A stretch of DNA of 64,000 nucleotides from Litoditis marina. Taxonomy: Eukaryota; Nematoda; Chromadorea; Rhabditida; Rhabditidae. Every line of letters begins with the position of its first letter. Within the stretch, counting starts at the first letter, position 1. Of the stretch, positions 1 through 13,044 are shown piece by piece. The stretch is from positions 13,181,259 through 13,245,258 of the forward strand of contig OZ038434.1 of NCBI GenBank assembly GCA_964036275.1, in the 5' to 3' direction. Made by a program: the position numbers and the translations under genes. The notes under the pieces are model-generated. The model was not told the DNA's origin. It saw only the letters and a program-made list of their open reading frames with translations, and searched no databases.

Positions 1-2084
1 GACCGAAAGCTCAATGAACTTTGAACTAATGAAATGAAATGAGTTATCCTGAGGGATACAAATGGTGATTGGAATTGCAACTTCATGAATACTGCTACAG
101 GCTCGTTAGATAACCATCGTCAAAATCTCAAAACCCCGTCTATGAAAAACTGGGACTTATCGCGGAACTTTTGCTGCGATTCTGTTATAAAAGTGACCAT
201 CGAGTTTATCCCAGATGATAGACGAAGTTTCTGCACTTTTCTGAAGTCAAGGTGAAGAATAATGATTACCAGATGAACAATTGAACAGGGGTAAATAAAC
301 TATTACGTGACAACAAGTTCAGCTATCAGACTGAATAATAAAGTGCGCGGCAAGGGTGTGCGGGTTGTTCAAACACTTGATATGATTTGATAACACTTAA
401 GATTTCATACGAGAAAATCTCGTAAAACGTGAACCGAAATGAACTTTTCGTATTTTGGGCAGTACTCATGTTACTGAACCTGGGTTGTAGTTTGCTCAGA
501 ACACGTCGTAGTTCAAGAGTTTTACCGACAAGCAACGGGATCAAGCGGTGTAGGGAAGGCACCGCATGGGCCTGGTATGGGTAAATCGAATCTTTTATGG
601 AGTGGGGATGGGGTTCTGACCTTCTAGTTAGTTGGGAAGTTTTACCGTATAGACGTTTCACGATTGGTGAGTTTATATCATCGAACAGTTACGACTCTTC
701 AATAAATATAGGGAATGATTGGCCTAAGTAGCGGAGCAGCTCTAATAAACCAGAGAAGTGGCTCATATAAAAGGTGGACATGTGGCTTTGAATAATATTG
801 TCCAACGCAATCGCCCAAGTTACGACCTGCACCGTGACCCGCGAGTCGGCCGCATTTCTTCCGGAATGTAAAGTCGTTAACGGGGGGATGCCGTTCACAT
901 ATGTGCCCCGGGCAGGAGATAAATCGCTCTCGCAACAGAGCATTGATCTAATCCGTTGTTGTTTGTTGTTTGCTTCTCTCGAACAACAACAACAAATCAC
1001 GTGACACGTAGAGAACATAAAGTTCGGTAGCAACTTCTCGAAATCTTATGAGATAACCTCATGAATTAGCAACATCTCACCACGTTTTGCTGATCTATTA
1101 GCGATTGCTATGTTACAATGTAGAACGTTCCAAGTAGTTCAAAAGTCTTTTTATGAATTTCTCAGGGAAACATTAGATTATACCAAGAACCGTGAGGATT
1201 GCGGCCCCGCCAGAGGCAATGTATACTGTAATCACATGTAGAAAACTGGGATCGATCGTGAAAGTAGCTCGTGAGAACCCGTGGGTAGCCCGTGACATTC
1301 GTGCCGTTCGGAAGTGTGCTCGTGGGCAGGAGATAAATCGGTCTCGCACTAAACGATTGGGCAGATTCTATCAATTGAACAACAACCATTAGCACAAACA
1401 TCACAATTGACAGCCGCACTGGTGAACTCGCAAATAGTCTGAAATCGAAGGATATGTTTTTTACGTGAAAGCACCAAGAACTTTTTGGAGCGTTTTTTTA
1501 CATGTGCGCATAAATGATGTTGCCTATCTGGGAGAGTCCCGTGAAAACGAAGTGAAGATCAATCAACAGCCTATGTCTAGTTGTGGGCATAACCACTGGA
1601 AAGGTTTAAAACCAGAGTATGAATTGATAGAATAAATCTTCAATCTTGAATGTATGCACGTTGAGCGTTGTATCGAAATTTGGAAAGTTCTTCGGACCGA
1701 AAAGTCGCAAATTTAAGAAATGACTTTTAGGCGCGTTGTGAATTGTTGAGAGACTAGTCCATGTTCAAAAAACGACAGAACACCCAGCGAACTCCGCGAA
1801 GTCCCGTACCATCAAAAGTAAGACAGAAACGGCAAGAAACATGAGCAATGTGTTGTTTCGGGGGTCCTATTGGGTGTTAGTGAGTAATCCCCCCGGGGCG
1901 AGTGGCCGGCTCGGTGCGGGCATGACAAACGACCGCGCGGTCGGGGAGATGGTCTACGGCCCATATATCAGGTCATACAAAGGACATGCCATCTAATGAT
2001 AGTCAGGCTCTAATTGGGAACTGACAAAACTGTCGGGGAGGACGAAAATTAATTGTAGTTTTATCGGCGTATCACAGCACATCT

Positions 2085-2225
2085 CTAGAGTTTCGCCTGG
2101 AATGCATTGAGTTCAAACTACAATCACATCAGAATAGTTTCAATTAGCACTTTTTCGAGTTTTGCTTGGAATTCAACGGGTTCAAACTACAGTCACATCA
2201 GAATAGGTTCAACTAGCGCCTTCTT
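2085..2225. repeat. Tandem duplication of about 70 bp
   Basis: Two adjacent diverged units share 'gagttt.gcytggaat', then 'ttcaaactaca.tcacatcagaata', then 'ttcaa.tagc'. Each unit carries one copy of the dispersed CAAACTACA motif seen through the window. No coding function is evident. Confidence 0.7.
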
Positions 2226-3829
2226 GAGCGAGCCCTCTAGTTACTTGATGAAATCCGCATTCATTTTACGTATTAGCAACAATTACAAACTTGTAGTTTG
2301 ATCTACGTGCAGAGCAGTATTTGTTTTACTGCTTCAAGATACTACCCACCAAATCTGAAGCGCTACACGCAGACGGTCTCGTAAAACTACTTGAATCTAT
2401 ATAACTTGTTCTTCAATTAATTTGGGATCAAACAAAAGGCAATACGGATGAACTCAAGTGATACTTGTGCAGTATAACTAATCGTAACATCAGACATGAA
2501 TGAAATCTAAAACGCTACGAACCTATCAAAACAATGCGTGGTTTAGTACTCTTAGTTTATGTTCTAATAACTGTGCTGGTCGTCGAACAAAAGTGAGGCC
2601 TATGATAGGAAGAGGGAGGGGTGAAAGAAATAACCCAGCTGGCGCAACCACCAACACTCATACTATCGTCTCCTCTGTGACTCAGAATGAGAAAACTTGC
2701 GAGAAAAGTCAAAAAAGATGCCTTCGACCGTGCAGTGATTTGTTGTACTTTATGTGAGTTACTTGTCTGAACTAATAGGTTAGTCTAACTTTAGTTGCAA
2801 ATGTCAAACTTGAAAATTTTTTGTTTTCAACGGTAAGTCTGGAGTTGTGCAGTACTGGTTGCCATGTGTTTTTGAAATCTGACCTTTGCTGCAACAATAA
2901 AATTTCTCATTGTGTTCTGGAGAGAAAAGCACAATATAAAGATTGAGCTCATTTTCCCACGAAAAGTGAAGGAGATTGATCGTTTTGTTGAATAATGGTG
3001 GCCGGAAGTAGAATATAGTTGGAAGATTGTTCAGTGCTCTGAACAGGAGAGTACAAATGTTTTTTTAGAAATGGTTAATGATTGACAATTTTGTTGAATG
3101 GTAAAAGATGGGAATAAAAAAATAGTCGAAATTCTTAGTGTTCTGAACACATAGTTGATTTAAGTTTTTCTTGGAACTGAAAAAGATGGCCGGTTGAGTA
3201 GAATGGTGAAAGATGGAAATTAGAAAATAGTTGGGAGATAGAGTGGTAAAATCGTAAAATAGTTGCGCGGGAGACTCCCCGCGGTGCGGGGCGCGCGCTC
3301 AATGAAATATGGGAAATGCACACAGGTGGCACTATTACGGTAGGTTAAAGGGACACAAAGAAAGTTTTTGTTGAAACTTATATTAACATAAGTTCTAAAC
3401 GTTGTTTATATAACTGAATTAAGTGGCTGATTGGGTTTAGTTGAAAGAACACAACAAAGTACACATTTTATTTGGGCTGTTGAACCAAAAAAAAACACCC
3501 CAAAGAAAAGAAAGCTATGGAGTCAACTTGGGTCTCACTCGATATATAATTTCATTAAACTCCGCGCGACGCTACAGAAATGAAAACTGGGAATTACAGT
3601 AATACCTGAAGAGATACATGTTGTACAGACAATCTATAGGATGTTTCACTGTGAAACGTTGTTTCTCTCATTCTAATGAACCACAATAAACATCAACAGC
3701 ATAACTGTCCAAGAGCAAGTGATGAATGCTCCGGCTACATTCGATGGAGCATGTGTGAGACGATTCTCGAGGTCTTCTTTGTTTTGCGTCTTGGTTCGCG
3801 CATCTGGCGGTGCCCCTTTGGCCTTCGTA

Positions 3830-4570
3830 TATCAATCCGCCATCAATATTCACAGCTCTCGAACTGTCACCCCCAGCCACCATGCACAGAACGGAGCAGC
3901 AAAAAATACAGAGAATAGTATTCTAATTTTTGTTTGTATGGTATCCCAGAGCCTTTTTACATCGTGGTGAACATAGGAATAATATAATAATATTTATTAC
4001 ACAAAATGTGCAACAATACAAAACATATGGAGGGAGAATATGGTACAGAATAAGATAATGAAAAAAAAACATAAGTATGATTGTGTACAACGATTTATAA
4101 TGTTCGACTGCAACAATTGTTTATTCGCGAGACTCCGCGATTTCGAGTATTAATTTTTATCGAGCCGTATATTTTGGAGGACTTGAAAAATATGCCAATT
4201 CGTCATCAATGTTTACAGCTCTCAAACTGTCACCCATCAGCCACCATGCACAGACTCAGCAGCAAAAAATACAGGAAAGAGTATTCTCAATTATGTTTAT
4301 ACGGCATACTAAACTATTTTCCTCATAGTAAATACATAAGTATGATTGTGTTTAAAACTTTATTTGTTTGACAGAAAAACTCTTCGCAATTTCAAGTATT
4401 GAGTTTTTTTGAGCCACATGTTTTGAAGGAGCTGAAAATATATAAATCCGCCGTCAAAACTCTCGAACTGTCACCCACCAGCCACCACGCACAGCGCAAA
4501 ATGAGAACGGAGCAGCAAGAAATACAGGAACCAATTCGATTTGTTTCTGTACGTGACAGTATTCTTGATA
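3830..4570. repeat. Three-unit divergent tandem repeat
   Basis: The core 'agctctc.aactgtcaccc', then 'agccacca.gcacag', then 'gcagcaa.aaatacag' occurs at about 3850-3915, 4210-4280 and 4455-4530. The last two units also share an upstream part: a 'cgc.atttc.agtatt' phrase, then 'gagcc..at.ttttg.agga', at 4130-4185 and 4385-4432. The units differ by substitutions and small indels, so the array is not recent. No reading frame is conserved across the three. Confidence 0.7.
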
Positions 4571-4723
4571 TCTTGTATTTGTTTTTCACTTGCAAAAATT
4601 TCACTTGAAAACATTCAGCTTGTGATTTTTACATACTTCAGGAGCATATTTTTCCAAATCATACAACAGGGCAAAGCATGCATCTTTATTGTATGAAGAA
4701 TACATGCAGTATAATACTCTGAT

Positions 4724-4729
4724 TTTATT
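4724..4729 (-). terminator. Poly(A) signal of the MSP-domain gene
   Basis: On the minus strand AATAAA starts 17 nt after the TAA stop; a second AATAAA lies at 4685-4690. The 3' UTR is therefore predicted to be very short. Confidence 0.6.
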
Positions 4730-4745
4730 CATCTCTCCAGTTTGG

Positions 4746-6720
4746 TTAGTATAACTTGGTCTTCTCATCCGACTTCAAAACCATCGAGATTTTGGTGTAC
4801 ATTCGCTGGTTCGGATTCATCTCCTGTGTGTATTTGAAGACCTCGCGAGCAGTTCGCCATTGCTGCTGAAATACAAAGTTTCATCAATTGGAACAACCAG
4901 GTGGTGGAAGACGTTATAATACAGTAAGTAAATATTATTATTATTCATTCATCAGCATACTCTATGAAACCGAAGGAAATCATTTGGAGAAATAATAGGA
5001 AAAGGCTACGGTAAATGAAAAGAATCTAGAGTAACATCGTAGAATTGATATAACAAGTATTAGAAAGAAACAATGAGGTTATAGTTTACCAACAGCAAAA
5101 TGATTGGGAAAATCCCCCACTGCAGCTGGGTCCCTCGTAGCACTTCAACCCCCACCCACGGTAAAACATGAAAATCTAGAAGAGGGTGGGGGGTCAAAAT
5201 TTAACTTCGACATTTACTATCTACGCCCCCACCTGGGTTGTCTGGTGGTAGAATCTCAATGGTGGTGGGTCAAACTTCAACGAGTCGGGGGCTGAACTTC
5301 AATGCCGGAAATGTTTACTTTTTACCCCCCCCCCCCCACCATCAAACTTTTGTATTGAAGGTGATGAATTGAATTATAACCCCCCGGTGGGGGGTCAAAC
5401 TACAATTCCCCAAAAGCAATACAAACTAAGAAAGGTGGGGGGGGGGGGGATAAAAAGTCAATGTTCCCAAATGATTTTACAAGTTGCCAGTGTTCAATGT
5501 GCCATATATGCGAATCGAACTACACTTCAGATATTTCACCTTGGATGGTGCATTCATGACGGCATCGGGGACTCTGAGATTCTGGACGCACAGCTGAATG
5601 ATCTTGTTGTAGTAGTTGCTGCCGTCTCGCGGCCATTCCGAGACAGGTAACAGATACACCTGAAGGCAATGTTTGTAAAAGTTCATTTACGAAATTAGAA
5701 GTTTGTCTGAATTAAATAATTTGGTAATCACATTTAGAATTAATTATAAACATTCTTCACAATGAATTACTGGACTCCAACATTGTAAGCTGTTAGCTGT
5801 ATTTGTGAGATGGTTCTATTGTAACGAGTGGTGAGCGGTACATGTGAGTCTCCGTCAAATTTACACTATTTTTCTTATTCCTTTTTCTAGAGAACCTGCC
5901 ATGGGAAAATTGCACAATTGTGGGGGGGGGGGTGATTGTACTACGGGTCGGATTCCAACCTATTCCGGCTCAAGGGGGGGGGGGGGGGGACAATTGTACA
6001 ATATACTTCCTGCTACTGTTTGGTAACCCAACCAACCTTGACGACTCGCTCCTGGCCAGGTTTGAGAACGCCGTAGTTCAGCGAGACACACATGATGTAT
6101 TCCTGAAAAGAATCGAACTTCAATAAACTGAAACATAGAAACTCAAAATACACACTGAGCCAAACTTCAGGTAACATAGCTTTTGAAAACTTTTTGGTAG
6201 AATACAAACATCTGAATTGATAACAGTCATAGCCGGTATTTGTTCTTTTACCAGTATTTCCTCAACTCACTCTGGGTTTCGATTTGATGCACCAGGCTAC
6301 AGGGAATGGATCGAGATTTTTGATGGTGAACTCGGTATAGCAGGGCTTGTTGTAGTCTGTGGTCGCCGGAAACACTAACCATCTGAAATTCGAAAAGTTG
6401 AAAGAAAAGTTTTTATGGCAAGTTATGATGCAGAAGGCCACTGATTCAGTAAGTAATAGAAACTATATCGTTATTCTTAGTTGTAGAACCCCATTCTTAC
6501 TTCTCATCAACTTTTGCAAATCAAAAGTCAATGATCATAATCTAAGATGTAAGGTACTGTTGCTAATGTACAGTTCTCAGTAGAATAATCAACAACAACA
6601 AAAAAACGTTTGAAAACCACCGTATAAGAATATGACTGACCTGGGAGAACAATCCAGCTCGTTAGAAGGACTTTCACCAACGATTTTGTCAGTTTCCCAG
6701 TCCAGAGAACGAAGCGACAT
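4746..6720 (-). CDS. MSP-domain (PapD-like) protein, 5 exons, 165 aa
   Basis: Minus-strand exons: 6720-6641, 6382-6271, 6102-6037, 5659-5540 and 4865-4746. Phases agree at every junction and the model ends in TAA. Residues 27-64 read like the first strands of a major sperm protein immunoglobulin fold: W-L-V-F-P-A, then Y-T-E-F-T-I-K-N and FPVAWCIKSK. They are followed by the loop YGVLKPGQERVVKV, typical of the family. The C-terminal third is charged (KYTQEMNPNQRMYTKIS) and is not diagnostic. Family members form cytoskeletal filaments in sperm or act as cytosolic adaptors; which applies here is unclear. An acceptor-like TTTCAG lies 2 nt before the ATG, which suits trans-splicing. It is divergent from dnj-7, about 1.2 kb away. 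Introns 3 and 4 carry long G or C runs. I do not recognise a named orthologue. Confidence 0.85.
5310..5470. repeat. Inverted repeat with poly-C/poly-G arms in an intron
   Basis: The left arm has 'tgtttactttttac' followed by a run of about 14 C and then 'acc'. The right arm has 'ggtg' followed by a long G run and 'ataaaaagtcaatgtt', the reverse complement with few changes. Between and upstream lie further 'ggtgggggtcaaact' phrases (5148-5410). The structure looks like a MITE with homopolymer arms and has G-quadruplex potential. It lies in intron 4 of the MSP-domain gene. Confidence 0.65.
5905..6003 (+). repeat. Two poly-G tracts in intron 3 of the MSP-domain gene
   Basis: A run of about 11 G at 5922-5932 and a run of about 16 G near 5974-5989. 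They are flanked by 'gcacaattgt' on the left and 'acaattgtacaat' on the right, so the outer ends are partly inverted. Confidence 0.7.
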
Positions 6721-7892
6721 GCCTGAAATTACAAATGTTCATAAGATACAATTCCTTCAATGTTTATTCTCAATAAACAGTTCATGATTGAGTTCGGATG
6801 CATCAGTGGTACGATCGAGGTGATACGAGGGTTTGAGCTTGACAATTCATACTGCACAACGTGAAATGGGTTATGTTCATAAGTTGTTGGGGTATCATTC
6901 GAAAGATTTAACCGATGAAAAATATACAATCTCAATATTAATTAGACCTTTTTTCACATTTAACGAAGCAGTTTGCCAGATTCCCGACTAGAAATCAAAG
7001 AAAAATCAAAAAAACGAACCGAGCGGAGGTGAGTATGACTAGTGAATGAAGCCCGTTTTTCCTCGAATCACGTCTAACGGAAAACTGCGCTGTTTTCCTG
7101 TTTCACAGAACCGTGCTCTGTTTAGAGTGGTAAATGTACTTTCTGTAAACAGTATCCCTTCTCTTACCTAACGTCGTGTCTTGCACTTCGTGATTTTTGG
7201 TCGAAACTCGAAAATTACGGCGGGCATCGATCAAACTACAACTACAAAAAGCAACGAACTTTTGCTCATAGAACAGGATGATAAGAGTTTGGCATACCAT
7301 TTTCAAAGTATTGCTATTTTCTAAGAACTCAGGTTAGCTTGGAATTGTGCTGTTTGTTTTGAGATTTTTTTAGACGTAAATATCCAATAAAATACTCAAA
7401 TTACAACTGTGACAGCAATTTTTCAAAATTTCACGTGTTTTAGTCCTCATTGTACTTTCTCTGGAAATCTACACCTCTGTCTCAAAGCGTTGCAACTTAT
7501 TTAAGTGATAAAACTTTCGCTGTGTAATTAATGTGTCTCTGACTACGGTGTTTTCTCAATAAAATGTCCAGTGTAAAAGCCCGCCGCCGTGTACTTGCGT
7601 ATATTTTCAGTGACGTTGCATTAACGTTTTAGCTGACGTTTAGCTTTGTACTTCTCTAATTCTCGCTCATTTCTTTGTTCAAGTGGTTTTTTATGGTTGT
7701 TCTTTTTCATTCATCTGATTCACTTTCAATCTAGATTGGTTGTATTGGTATTTGGTTGTCACCATTTTGCTTTAAAACTAATACCGAAGGTCTTATCTTA
7801 CCTCTTCACCTATATATTAATCAAACCTAGGTTATTTTCAGTTACTCCCTATCTGTTCTGTAATATAGTTTGTTCTGTGGATATTTGTCATA
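6721..7892. promoter_or_regulatory. Shared intergenic promoter region, MSP-domain gene and dnj-7
   Basis: This 1.17 kb segment separates two divergent start codons and has no credible ORF of its own. A TTATTTTCAG acceptor at about 7832-7841 would give dnj-7 a 51-nt trans-spliced 5' UTR. A copy of the dispersed GATCAAACTACAA motif lies at 7229-7241. Confidence 0.5.
7611..7640 (+). promoter_or_regulatory. Two TGACGTT motifs upstream of dnj-7
   Basis: TGACGTT occurs at 7611-7617 and 7634-7640, about 255-280 nt before the dnj-7 ATG. The core resembles XBP-1/ATF-type unfolded-protein-response sites (TGACGTG) but lacks the final G. DNAJC3 genes are known targets of ER stress in animals, so these are candidate response sites only. 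Confidence 0.3.
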
Positions 7893-10800
7893 ATGATGTG
7901 GACTGGATGGAACGGTCTGACCAATCTAGGTCTTCCGCTAATGTCTGCTTTGTTTGGTAAGTTGTTGGTTTAAACGTTCTTTTTGTAGTTCTCTTTTTTA
8001 TGTATCCGCTTATTATCTTATTACAATAGGTGTTTAGAAAGTCAGAGTGTTCGTAGCAAGTATGAATAAGCGACAATCAATTCGAATAAGCTTAAACTTA
8101 TGTTTTGGCAAGTTTGTTGTCAAATTACTGCCAGCCGCTGTCTGAATTCGCTCCCGTTCTGTCAAGTGTTGCTTAGTCGAATGGGTCGGAAACATTGGAG
8201 CCAGTACGTTAATGAGGAAGAAGATTGAATATGTTCTTTGATGAATGTTTTGCAGTTTATGCGGCTGCAAACAAGCAAGAGGTTGAGAAGCATTTGGAGC
8301 TAGGAAAGCAATTTCTTGCGAAGGTACGTGCATTTGTTCTGATTTTAATAAGCTGTATTCTACAGGAAAATTTTTATCTTACCAGATTCTCATTATCAAA
8401 TATCTATTCACTATTCAGATCATTGTGGGTACCATTTTTTGAAGTTTACTAATTTAAATGGGACTTTTCGCGCTTTGACAATTGACAAAACTCGAAAGAT
8501 GTGAGCAATCATAATCCCTTCAACTCTAAAATAATGTATTTTCTGCTATGGGATTACTGGTAGGGATATTTTGAGCAGGTTCTCTTTTACCTCTTGACAC
8601 TTATTCTTACAGGCTCAGTTTGCCGATGCTCTAACTCATTACCATGCGGCCATTGAACTGGATCCTAACAACTACCAGACCCTCTACCGACGAGCTACTG
8701 TCTATTTGGCCATGGGAAAGAGCAAATCAGCCGTGCCCGATCTCGACAAAGTGGTCGTCCTCAAGCCCGATTTCACAGCTGTGAGTTTTGCAAATGTTTT
8801 ATTTCACTGTTCTCAACGTTTCACAGCTAGAAGTGAGAACGCACAGCGCGCACACCAGTGCTTTTCTCTCTAAAAGGAACTCGATGTTAGATATATTCAA
8901 GTCAAATTTCATATTTTTTGTCAGAATCAGAAAACAGCAAATTTGCATGTACACGGAACGTCATCAGTGATATTATAAAAATAGAAAATCATTGATCTGG
9001 TTATATCGAGCGAGTTCATGTTATTTGAATTCCATTTTGTTCGTGTTTTAGGCTCGTATCCAACGCGGAAACGTTTTGCTGAAGCAAGGAAACATCGATG
9101 GAGCTGAGAATGATTACAATGCCGTGGTCAGTTTCGCTAAACTCGAGGCTGATTTTTTCCCAGAACTATTTTTACGGTCGGAATAAAACTAAGTATTTTC
9201 TAACTCAGCTGATTGAGTTCAGGTTATTGGCTACAAAAATAAATTCTGATGTTGGTTCATGGGTTCGTAATGTTATACACAAATCTCATTCAAGTATCCA
9301 TTTTCTTGAGTTGGATGTTAGATCGATCTTCATTTCAATAATAGCGACAGGTTGGCCTTAATCACCAGGGGAAATCCTACTTTCTACTTGAGTAGGGTTG
9401 ATAACCACCTGATTTTCAACACTTCCTCGAACAAAAAGTCACAGTTGCAACTCACTTTTAGTTATCAGTGGAGCCGTCGAATGCTGAAGTACAAGAGAAG
9501 GTGGAGCTAGTCACAATGCTCCGTCAGTATGTTCATCAGGCGAAACAATTCATGCAGGCCGGAGATCTCGCCTCTGCAGAACACTATCTCAATGGAGCAC
9601 TCGAGGTGAGTTGATATATTACTACAGCTTTTCATTATTATTGTTCATCAGCCGAATTGTTATTTTTGAACGTTAGAAGTTAGAAGAGAACAACAATACA
9701 GTGCGAAGAGTTCGAGCAGGGTTTTTATAAAGTTTCAAGAAACTAGTCTATAGAATAAGAATAGGCAATTGACTTGATCTTGAAAATTGGAAATTTAAAG
9801 GTATATCTAGATCGTGGCATATAGTCTAGTCGTTAATCTTCATCAACTAGAAAATGAATGAAATGAAAAGATGATTCATTACATTACTGATTTTTGCAGC
9901 ACATGGTGTGGGATGGCTCTCTGTACCGCATGCGGGCTCGTTGTTTGGAGTCACGTGGTGAGATCAGAAAGGCTATTGCCGACATGCGAACACTCACGAA
10001 GCTTGTTTCCGACAGCACCGAGACCTACTTCGAGATATCCAAGATGTACTACGGAATCGGAGATGTGGAAGAATCTCTCAGGTGAGTACATGATACATGT
10101 GTGGATTTTTACTCAAGCTTCGAAGAAAATACAAGATCAAGATCTGAGTTGTAGTTTAGTTTGAGGGGGAGCACGACTCGCTAGATTTCGCTCATGATTC
10201 CTGTGAACAAACACATAGGATTAGAACACACTTTTCTGTCTTTCTAGAGCAATGAGCTGTGTTTCTCGTTGAGAAGTCACTTTTGCTATTTGTCGTCAAC
10301 GCAGTGTGTTTTCCAATTTGCGATTGAGATTTTTGATTATGATATGAAACACGGTTTTTTGAGCCAAACATCAATATTATTGTATTTCTGAAAATCAAAG
10401 TTCGAATGAATAATAAAAGAGTTTCAGTCAAATCCGAGAGTGCCTGAAGTTGAATCCCGATCATAAGGAATGCTTCCCCTACTACAAACGCGTGAAGAAG
10501 CTCGCAAAGATGAGAGGTTGGTTATGGTCATGTCTGCTACCCGGTTGATGTGCCAGCAACCATATACTTTATTTCGAACTTCATTTGAGACATCATCTGA
10601 CTTTTGAGCTCGGAAAAGAGCAAACTGCCTAAGATTTAGATCCCTGCGCCAATTATTTAAAAACCTTTTTTCTGGCCAGTCCCCAAAGTTACTCAGCCGG
10701 AAGTTCAGCTGATGACACTATTGGTTTCCAAAGCATTATTGTGGAAATCATCACGAAAAAGTCGGGTCTGACAGTTATGAGTGACATTCTAATTGCTGGG

Positions 10801-13044
10801 AAATTTGTTGGCTTATTGCATCGCATTAAAGTGTTTCCGAAGTGTTCTTCTGATATTTCCCAACTTTATTTCAGAATCTCTGGTCAACTTGGCGAAGGAA
10901 TCTGAATGGATGTCATGCCTTGAGAAGGGACAGCAGATTCTCAAGTTCGAGAAGGAGGTTCCCGATATTCAGCTAGATGTCTACCGAACAACCTGTAAAT
11001 GTAACCGAGAGGTTCGTTTATATTTAAAGAGAGTTGTACAATGTTATTTCATCAAGATTGAAAACGAGAAGAGAGAGAGAGAGCATTGAAAGGAGTCTTC
11101 AATCTTCAATTCTTTAGTTAGTCGATTTATTTTGTTAACCTTTTGCAGATCACCAGCTAACCTCCCTGGTAAGCAAGAAGGAAACTGGATTCCAGTCCTA
11201 GTCAATGAGTACTCTAAAGTTGTACCTTTCACTTTCTCCCTATGACATTTCGTTTCACTGATGAATTTCAATTTCGTAATTTGTAGGCTGGCCACTTGAG
11301 TGTAGCCATCGAAGAGTGCACGGAAGTATTGGAGAACAGTGACCCGAATGACATCGACGCCCTCTGTGAACGAGCCGAGACATATCTTCTCGATGAGAAC
11401 TATGATGCTGGTTTGTTGGTTAGAATATTCATGAAACTAGGAAACAGTATGCTTCTGATTCGAAACAATGACCAGCTAGCTTGAAATATGGAAGGTTAAA
11501 GTTGAGAAAGCTTGGAGAACTATCGACTGGCGAGTTACTCGTCAATTGTCATTACTAGTAGTAAATAGCTCATCAAAACGTTTTTTTTTTGAAGTCCACT
11601 TGTTCCATGTTAGATTAAATAAATAAAATGAAAGATGATCATTATAATTGTCATTGTTCCAATTTCAGCCATCGACGACTTCAAGAAGGCGCAGGAGGTG
11701 AATCAGGAAGATCGGCGGGCGAACGAGGGTCTCGAGAGGGCACAGAAGTTGAAGAAACAGGCTGGAAAGCGGGATTACTACAAGATTCTTGGACTGAAAC
11801 GGTGAGATTTGGTGTATTCGAAACATCGTTTCGCCGCATAGTGTTTCTAAATCCGCTTTTTGAGTTGAGAGTATATGTTCATTGCCTTTTATCAGCATGT
11901 ATATGTACTTTCAGTACCGCCAGTAAACGTGAAGTTACCAAGGCCTACAGAAAAGCCGCACAGAAATGGCACCCCGACAACTTCTCCAATGATGACGAGA
12001 AAAAGGTATTTTTTATTCAAAGGAAGTACAGACATATAATAATGGTTTTGTTCACACGACAAAACAAATTTGATGCCATAGAATTTTGACGCTCTTTTTT
12101 TCCAAAATTTCAATGAAATATGAATTTGTCAGAATCGATGTACTTCATTCATTAACGCTGGGATCACTTGAGATTTCGACAAAATTATATTTGGTGTTCA
12201 AGTAAATTCATAACAGGTATGTTAACCTGTATATTGTTTCCAGAAAGCGGAAGCCAAGTTTATCGATATCGCTGCTGCCAAAGAAGTTCTGACAGATGAA
12301 GGTTAGTTTGCAAGTGATAGATTTCAGGTGATCAATCACTCGTGATGAGCAAATTTGTTTGTTTTCTATTGAAAAATGGGAATTTTAATTTCATCGAATC
12401 GGGGTCATTTGCCTTTTAAGAAATAGGCAGATTTTACAATACAAGCCTAGGGTTTTGTGAACATTAAAAGGTATAGAATAATAGGCGTGGAATTGTGAAA
12501 CGCAGGTTTGGGCGTATTGCTAGTCGGTAAAAAGATCGGTTATCCAACTGTTCTACACTGTTCTTTGACTGTTGATCTGGTTTTATTTTCTAGAAAAACG
12601 TCGCCAGTTCGACCAAGGCATCGACCCCCTCGACCCCGAGGCCCAGCAACAGGGTGGTGGACATCCTTTCCATCATGGAGGGTAGGTTGCATTTTTTCAC
12701 CAACCATGACTAAATTGGGAGGAAGCTACTAGTTGTCTGCAATATTGTGATCTTTTTTCGACAGGAAACCTACGTAGGACCTATTCAATGCAAAAATGGA
12801 ATCTTCATTAAGAATAGTCGGAGCAGTGCGATTGCTTTAAAACATTATAATATTTTCTTATCAGGACCATGCGTCCATGTTGCGGTCTTAACTGATATTA
12901 TAAGTTTTAGTGTTTTAGTCTGTCTCAGTTCTGAGGTTCTTAGGTTACAATAATTTTTTTTTGATAATTTGTCTTTCCAGTTTCCACGGCTTCCCCGGCG
13001 GTGGTGGCGGAGGTGGACCCTTCAGCTTCAAGTTCAACTTCTAG
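7893..13044 (+). CDS. dnj-7: DNAJC3 / p58IPK ER co-chaperone, 14 exons, 494 aa
   Basis: Exons: 7893-7956, 8256-8323, 8613-8780, 9052-9126, 9462-9605, 9900-10081, 10428-10516, 10875-11011, 11287-11410, 11669-11801, 11915-12005, 12244-12301, 12594-12681, 12981-13044. All phases agree. Exon 1 encodes a signal peptide (hydrophobic GLPLMSALFVYAA), giving ER-lumen targeting. Residues about 28-385 form TPR helices (for example DALTHYHAAIELDPNNYQTL). The C-terminal J domain is at about 386-455, with DYYKILGL and the HPD motif at 414-416, then a Gly/Phe-rich tail ending FSFKFNF. TPRs of this family hold unfolded clients and the J domain stimulates the lumenal Hsp70 BiP; it also restrains PERK-type kinases. 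Length and tail match animal DNAJC3. The TAG stop overlaps a donor-like TAGTGAGT. Candidate stress sites lie upstream. Confidence 0.96.

Larger units (their letters stand above)
1..4745. other. Gene-poor region with local duplications
   Basis: I find no exon chain with good splice sites here. The stretch holds a tandem duplication near 2085-2225, a loose AT-rich repetition around 3060-3245 (recurring 'gatgg...aaaatagttg' phrases), and a three-unit divergent repeat between 3830 and 4570. There are two GC-rich patches, at 1885-1955 and 3265-3305. The segments around 907-935 and 1324-1350 share a phrase close to gggcaggagataaatcg. A possible small secreted ORF on the minus strand (about 1162-1401) is treated under findings. 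Confidence 0.5.
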
